Shown piece by piece: positions 63,111 through 64,000 of a stretch of 64,000 bases of DNA. Source of the stretch: Phorcus lineatus (Eukaryota > Mollusca > Gastropoda > Trochida > Trochidae); NCBI GenBank assembly GCA_921293015.1, contig OV121087.1, forward strand, positions 11,110,501-11,174,500, in the 5' to 3' direction. The translations under genes were made by a program, and so were the position numbers. Position 1 is the stretch's first letter. Each line of letters begins with the position of its first letter. The notes beneath the pieces were generated by a model that did not search any database, had not been told where the DNA came from, and was given only the letters and a program-made list of their open reading frames with translations.

Positions 63111-64000
63111 AACCTGAACTGTCGTAGTCGTTTTGTGAGATATTCTTCAAAATCGTCTTATACCAAGAGGCATTTTCTATGTACATTCCAACGATAGCAG
63201 CACATTATTATAAAAGAGAGTTTTGAAACAAACTTTCCATTAAAGAATGTTGTTTTAATTTTTAAGCAATATTAATCAATTCTAGACTTTTTATGATCAT
63301 GATAACCTAAAATATATGAATACTTGTTTTTGTATATGTGATAATCAATGCACTTTCTTATTCGTTAATGTTATGCCCAACAACAGATTTCCAATACCAA
63401 CCATTTCCTTAGTCAGTTATGCTATTATAAGGTCCAAGCGAAAAAATTTGAAAGATATTAGATATGACTGATAAATGACATCTTCATATCCCCGATACAC
63501 GATAAGCAGTCTCTCTGTTCTCCTTGAAATCTTTAATGAAAGTACCATTTGGGTGTAGTGAGTGTTTTTATGGAACGTTTCTGCATATACACATTTTATG
63601 AGATTATATACATGTAAAATATAACCATATAACAACCTAATAGCCATAACCACAAAACATGGTAGCATATTATTGTCCAATAAACGGGTCTCATAATGAT
63701 AACTTGTTTACTCTTCGTATTCTTCAGGGTATCATGTAGTAAAAGACACAAATTAATTATTAGAATAAGAAAAAGAATAACGTCTATAAGTCATGTAATA
63801 GCTTCATGAATGTGTATAAATATGAGCCTTTAATACAGTCTAGATCCTCATCCAGCAAGTCTAGCTTTTACTGAAAAGAATATAATAGATGGAGGAGCAT
63901 GAAATCATTAAACTATTTCATAGACTATATTTTAGTCTATGCATGTAAGTAAAAAACATATATATTTTGTATTTTACATCATTGTTATTAACAAAAGTTG
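63111..64000. other. Noncoding right end
   Basis: No supported gene or element. Confidence 0.35.

Overview
The window is AT-rich animal DNA: spliced genes with GT-AG introns, TATA boxes, AATAAA signals, SINEs, LINEs and MITEs. The recognisable intact genes are nearly all small secreted proteins made of Gly/Tyr, Gly/His or Ser/Asn/Gly low-complexity repeats behind a clean signal peptide. That composition is typical of mollusc mantle, shell, periostracum or byssus proteins (shematrin-like families), so I read this as a mollusc, most likely a bivalve. No marker gene fixes the species.

Layout. 1-10 kb: mostly noncoding, with a broken acyl-CoA synthetase (3935-5552, minus), a second orphan fragment of the same family (5772-5875), SINE debris and small DNA-transposon relics. 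10.2-12.0 kb: a two-exon gene for a basic Gln/Pro/Arg-rich secreted protein. 13.4-13.9 kb: a TTAA-type MITE. 15.0-23.0 kb: one 8-kb foldback-like transposon with long inverted arms of about 170-bp tandem repeats, a perfect 9-bp target duplication and a nested SINE. 23.3-28.2 kb: a divergent pair of Gly/His-repeat secreted protein genes. 31.8-36.4 kb: a minus-strand gene for a 595-residue Ser/Asn/Gly/Gln repeat protein. 39-54 kb: two copies (A, B) of a roughly 6.5-kb segmental duplication, each carrying a Gly/Tyr-rich gene. 54-63 kb: three more members, C (intact), D (decayed) and E (early stop codon).

Unifying theme. Eight genes plus one decayed copy share one architecture: a first coding exon of only ATG AAG (Met-Lys), a phase-0 intron of 0.3-2.9 kb directly after it, and one second exon holding the rest of the signal peptide and the whole secreted protein. 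None of these second exons has its own ATG for the true start, so single-frame ORF calling mis-predicts or misses them; the plus-strand Gly/His gene has no internal Met at all. Genes A-E also share an almost identical TATA box and 5' leader. I interpret the locus as a rapidly duplicating and decaying cluster of secreted structural (probably biomineralisation or cuticle) proteins, reshaped by transposons that make up much of the remaining sequence. The functional reading is inference from composition; the gene structures, repeats and duplications are read directly from the sequence.
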